Of a DNA stretch of 38,115 bases, positions 35,262-38,115 are shown one piece after another. The DNA comes from an uncultured Lachnospiraceae bacterium (GTDB taxonomy: Bacteria > Bacillota > Clostridia > Lachnospirales > Lachnospiraceae). Position numbers and translations under genes: made by a program. Where the stretch lies: the NCBI GenBank assembly GCA_945864145.1, contig CAMBAN010000014.1, forward strand, positions 1-38,115, written 5' to 3'. The notes beneath the pieces were generated by a model that saw nothing but the letters and a program-made list of their open reading frames with translations, was not told the DNA's origin and made no database searches. Every line of letters starts with the position of its first letter. The stretch's first letter is position 1.

Positions 35262-36020
35262 TCAATCCCTGTTTTGAAGCAGATTTTCATATTCTTTCTC
35301 GATTATCCAAGAGGACAGGCTATAGGTTTCTTCTGCCTCATTTGCTGTCGCCCCACCTACTATCATGCCAAGCAAGGTGCCCTCTGCGTCAAAAACACCA
35401 CCACCGGACATTCCTGCCTTAACATAACATTTCGTCACTAACAGCTCACAGTTAAATTCCGCTACAAAAGTCTCATCCACAATATATCCTGTATGTTCCT
35501 CTTCTTTTTCGGCTGCACTGTACTGCCAGACATCTGTCCCAAGATAAGTGCTTTCCTGCCATTCTTTTTCAGAAGCAGGTATTTTGACTGCCATAAGTCC
35601 TTCCGGCAGCTCCTCATTCATTATTTCCAAAAAAGCAACATCATATTGAGGGGAACGCCCTATTATTTGTGCAGGATAGTCCACTCCGGCTATTTCTACA
35701 GTCACTGTTTGTGCTGTATCTATCAAATGTCTGCTGGTTGCTACCACTACAGCCTCTTTTGTAGCCTGCCAGATAAGCCCACTTCCCATATAGTTTTCTG
35801 CTGCCACATGCACAACACTTCTTTGTACCATGTCCTTCCAAATGACATCTGTGTCAGTTATGACATCATCGTCAGTCATGACACTTTCGTCAGTTTCTAT
35901 TGTAGTTTTCTCCTCTCGTGCTACATTGGATTCCTGCCTATGTCCAATCCCTGCAACCACTACAATCATGATTCCTAAAATAATCGTATTTGTTTTATTC
36001 CATGCAATTTTTTTCTTCAT
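35262..36020 (-). CDS. membrane-anchored trypsin-like (HtrA-type) serine protease
   Basis: The 252-residue protein has one N-terminal membrane segment (NTIILGIMIVVVAGIG, residues 10-25) and an acidic, Asp/Thr-rich linker (to residue 60), then a trypsin-like domain. The likely triad is His in VVATSRHLID, Asp in YDVAFLEI and Ser in KAGMSGGGVFD; no PDZ domain follows. It would act outside the membrane, perhaps in protein quality control, but the motif spacing is divergent from DegP and a non-protease role cannot be excluded. The ATG lacks a good ribosome site, and the rnpB terminator ends about 10 bases upstream; see findings. Confidence 0.82.
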   Translation of the reverse strand: MKKKIAWNKTNTIILGIMIVVVAGIGHRQESNVAREEKTTIETDESVMTDDDVITDTDVIWKDMVQRSVVHVAAENYMGSGLIWQATKEAVVVATSRHLIDTAQTVTVEIAGVDYPAQIIGRSPQYDVAFLEIMNEELPEGLMAVKIPASEKEWQESTYLGTDVWQYSAAEKEEEHTGYIVDETFVAEFNCELLVTKCYVKAGMSGGGVFDAEGTLLGMIVGGATANEAEETYSLSSWIIEKEYENLLQNRD

Positions 36021-36026
36021 CTTTTA

Positions 36027-36058
36027 CAGAAAAGACCTCACAAAACTGTGAGGTCTTT
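36027..36058 (-). terminator. terminator of the RNase P RNA gene
   Basis: Twelve-base perfect arms AAAGACCTCACA / TGTGAGGTCTTT (36031-36058) with a four-base loop, then TTTTCT on the minus strand. It lies 17 bases after the pairing that closes the RNase P RNA and just before the protease ATG at 36020. Confidence 0.88.
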
Positions 36059-36075
36059 ACCTTTCCTTATCAAAT

Positions 36076-36430
36076 GCAAGCGCGACGATAAGCCGGGTTA
36101 TGTCAGCGGTATTGCTACCACGAATAATCATCTATCTAGGACTACTGTTACCAATAGCCTCAAGCGACCCACCTGAGAACTGGCCGGGCAAGCTTTACGT
36201 TCTCTGCTTGGTCTTGCTTCGAATGGGGTTTACATATACCCTCCTCGTTACCTCGGAGGTGGTAGTCTCTTACACTGCCTTTCCACCCTTACCTGAAAAA
36301 CAGGCGGTTTATTTCTGTTGCACTGGCCTTGGAGTCACCTCCACCGGACGTTATCCGGCATCCTGCCCTATGAAGCCCGGACTTTCCTCACCCCCGCTTA
36401 CGCGAGGCCGCGATTATTTGTCACACTTGC
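36076..36430 (-). ncRNA. rnpB: RNase P RNA
   Basis: The RNA subunit of RNase P, which removes tRNA 5' leaders. On the minus strand the conserved GAGGAAAGTCCGGGC lies at 36375-36389, followed by ACAGAAA, AAGGGTGGAAAGGCAGTG and GTAAGAGACTACC, then AGATAGATGATTATTCG (36121-36137) and ACATAACCCGGCTTA near the 3' end. Helix P1 closes the molecule: GCAAGTGTGAC at 36430-36420 pairs with GTCGCGCTTGC at 36086-36076, 11 pairs. The predicted transcription start (36430) coincides with the first P1 base. The A-type core is likely, judged from the overall layout only. Confidence 0.97.
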
Positions 36431-36436
36431 TTGACC

Positions 36437-36465
36437 ATTATACTCATATTTTTCATATTTTTCAA
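36437..36465 (-). promoter_or_regulatory. rnpB promoter
   Basis: Minus-strand TTGAAA (36460-36465), 17 bases, TATAAT (36437-36442). Transcription would start at about 36430, the first base of helix P1. It follows the stop of the uridine kinase-like gene by 10 bases. Confidence 0.92.
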
Positions 36466-36475
36466 GCATTTTCTG

Positions 36476-38115
36476 TTATACCTTAAAACAACTGCCGCCT
36501 ACAAACTCCCTGACAATAGAATTTTTCGGCAAATCCTCTGTGCTGACACCAAGAAAATAACTTAAAAATTTTAACAGTCTTACTGCTTCAAAATATTCCG
36601 GTTCTCCAGGTTCTATGCTGTATAAAAGCGGCACCGCATACTGTTTCAAAACAGAAAGCTCATAAATCAGTGCTGAATTAAACATGGCATCTGCGCTTTC
36701 CTGGAATGGGAAAATATTTTCTGTTTCTCCCTTTCTGACAGAAGGCCACATCTGGATTGTCCTTTTCGCACTGGCACCACGCGTTCTTGCATCACGTACC
36801 ATACGTCGCAATAATCTGCCGTCTGTTGTAGGGATTCGATTGTGCTCATCAATATTCAAGGTAGTAAGAGCACTGATGTAAATCTTATACTTGCTTTCCT
36901 TCGGCAGTGCATAAGACATTTGGTCATTTAATCCATGAATACCCTCAATGACCAAAATATCGTCAGGTCCAAGCTGTTTAAAGTCTCCTTTATACTCGCG
37001 CTTTCCGGTAATAAAGTTAAAATGCGGCAGCTCTACCCTTTCTCCTGCAAGCAAAGCACACATATCGTCATTAAACTTTTTCGTATCAATCGCGCCAAGA
37101 CACTCAAAGTCATAGTCACCATTTGGCTGTCTTGGTGTCAGCTCCCTGTCTACAAAGTAATCGTCTACTCCAATCGGATGTGGACGAAGTCCATGGGTAC
37201 TAAGCTGTACAGACAGTCTATGTGAAAAGGTTGTTTTTCCGGATGAAGAGGGACCTGCAATCATGACAAATTTTACGCCACCTCTGGAAACAATATCCGA
37301 AGCGATTTCACTAATTCGTCTTTCCTGTAAAGCCTCCTGCACAAGCATCATGTCTAAAAAGCCGCCATTTCTTATTCGGTCATTTAAATCACCTACGGTA
37401 TCAATACCCAGCTTTGTGCTTAAATCTGATGAAGTTACCATAGTCTTATAGAGCTTAGGCAACGGTTCAAACGGTTCTATTACAGTTGGTGTCTTTTTTT
37501 TAGGAAGTACCAATACAATTCCCTGTTCATAAAGCTGCACATCAAAATATTTCACGTATCCTGTACTCGGAAGCATATAGCCATAGTAATAGTCGTAATA
37601 TCCATCCAGGTTATAGACATTAACAGTTGAATTTCCTCTGTACTTAAAAAGACTTCTCTTATCAGTCATGTTATTTTTTTCAAATAAGGCTATGGCATCA
37701 TCCAATGGCATGGATTTTTTTATAATTAAAATATCCTTATCCACATATTCCTGCATTTTTGCCTTGATTTTTCCAACAAGCTCCTCGGTAAAAGTAAAGT
37801 CTCCATCCTTCGAACAATAATAACCATTTCCGATGGCAAACTCCATCTTAATCTTACGGATATGTTCTACACCAACTACCTCGGTGATTGCTTTCATCAG
37901 CAGTAGAGTAGCTGTTCTGATATAGGTTTTATGACCTGCATCATCTGCCAGTGTCAAAAACTCCAGCGTACAGTCCTTATCCACTTTCTTGAATAATTCT
38001 CTGATTTTTCCATTTCTGACTACCAGCGCAATCTGTTCCTCATACTGCGACTGAAACTCCTTTGCAATGTCTCCAAAGGTCGTTCCCTTTGGGTATTCTC
38101 TTGTTTCATCCCCAA
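36476..38115 (-). CDS. TGS-domain/uridine kinase-like fusion protein (5' end outside window)
   Basis: The open frame runs to the right edge. The outermost codons read GDETREYPKGTTFGDIAKEF, a TGS domain like that of threonyl-tRNA synthetase, and the next region (TYIRTATLLLMKAI and following) resembles its second N-terminal domain. Then comes a phosphoribulokinase/uridine kinase domain: Walker A IAGPSSSGKTTFSHR, VDDYFVDRELTP, PHFNFITGKR, and VIEGIHGLN, ending in RRMVRDARTRG. A GTG at 37984 is inside the frame and is not the start. Such fusions act as nucleoside kinases in Clostridia and Bacteroidetes; the substrate is not proven. The gene ends 10 bases before the rnpB promoter without a clear terminator. 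Confidence 0.9.
   Translation of the reverse strand, partial: GDETREYPKGTTFGDIAKEFQSQYEEQIALVVRNGKIRELFKKVDKDCTLEFLTLADDAGHKTYIRTATLLLMKAITEVVGVEHIRKIKMEFAIGNGYYCSKDGDFTFTEELVGKIKAKMQEYVDKDILIIKKSMPLDDAIALFEKNNMTDKRSLFKYRGNSTVNVYNLDGYYDYYYGYMLPSTGYVKYFDVQLYEQGIVLVLPKKKTPTVIEPFEPLPKLYKTMVTSSDLSTKLGIDTVGDLNDRIRNGGFLDMMLVQEALQERRISEIASDIVSRGGVKFVMIAGPSSSGKTTFSHRLSVQLSTHGLRPHPIGVDDYFVDRELTPRQPNGDYDFECLGAIDTKKFNDDMCALLAGERVELPHFNFITGKREYKGDFKQLGPDDILVIEGIHGLNDQMSYALPKESKYKIYISALTTLNIDEHNRIPTTDGRLLRRMVRDARTRGASAKRTIQMWPSVRKGETENIFPFQESADAMFNSALIYELSVLKQYAVPLLYSIEPGEPEYFEAVRLLKFLSYFLGVSTEDLPKNSIVREFVGGSCFKV

Noticed and set aside
37982-37984. GTG as the start of the uridine kinase-like gene
   Set aside because: The frame continues upstream to the window edge with a clear TGS domain, and no ribosome site precedes the GTG.

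Overview
The window is a stretch of low-GC chromosome that looks like a Firmicute of class Clostridia, most probably a Lachnospiraceae-type gut anaerobe. The grounds are strong AGGAGG ribosome sites, sigma-A promoters with 17-base spacers, a tRNA-Trp T-box ahead of the trp operon, a CIRCE-controlled groESL pair, a SufC/SufB pair without SufS/SufU/SufD beside it, a TGS-type uridine kinase-like protein and DUF5050/DUF815 proteins. No phage, insertion sequence, CRISPR array, tRNA or plasmid function was seen. Most of the window is ordinary housekeeping DNA, and the most interesting parts are regulatory.

Layout, left to right. 1-4416 (minus): trpE-G-D-C-F, running off the left edge, behind a T-box leader with a UGG specifier. 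4442-8097 (minus): sufC-sufB, a MATE transporter and a nitroreductase behind one good promoter. 8087-9650 (minus): a LytTR regulator and a GHKL sensor kinase. 9733-11188 (minus): an NfeD/SPFH membrane pair. 11238-13060 (minus): a small membrane protein and a chemoreceptor with a multi-pass N-terminus. 13129-15414 (minus): groES-groEL with CIRCE. 15553-19004 (plus): an ABC-F ATPase, then a PHP phosphoesterase and a HAD phosphatase. 18994-29116 (minus): an eight-gene run, pheA-DUF815-ppx-ppk-maf-HAD-87 aa protein-SseB-like protein. 29209-30246 (plus): a DUF5050 protein. 30303-30674 (minus): a PH-like protein. 30744-32377 (plus): pyrB-pyrI behind a long leader. 32432-33043: a LysR remnant. 33030-35144 (minus): two CobW-type GTPases. 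35262-36465 (minus): a trypsin-like protease and, upstream of it, the RNase P RNA gene. 36476-38115 (minus): a TGS/uridine kinase-like gene cut by the right edge.

How the parts work together. The trp genes, and pheA on its separate operon, draw on chorismate; trp is sensed through uncharged tRNA-Trp. pyrBI encodes catalytic and regulatory aspartate transcarbamoylase. Its leader carries a well-started 27-codon ORF, a run of U-rich RNA and a U-tailed hairpin, the arrangement of enterobacterial UTP-sensing attenuation, and no PyrR-type site was recognised. The polyphosphate genes ppk and ppx lie together with Maf and HAD housekeeping phosphatases. The two GTPases, one with a long His/Asp/Cys metal-binding segment and one with a C-terminal domain resembling the YcgQ/DUF1980 family, look like a metal (probably zinc) allocation pair.

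The best candidate for something not well described is the pyrBI leader; next come the paired GTPases, the groES-groEL twin hairpins and the rnpB-protease junction. All functional calls rest on motif recognition by eye, without database searches.
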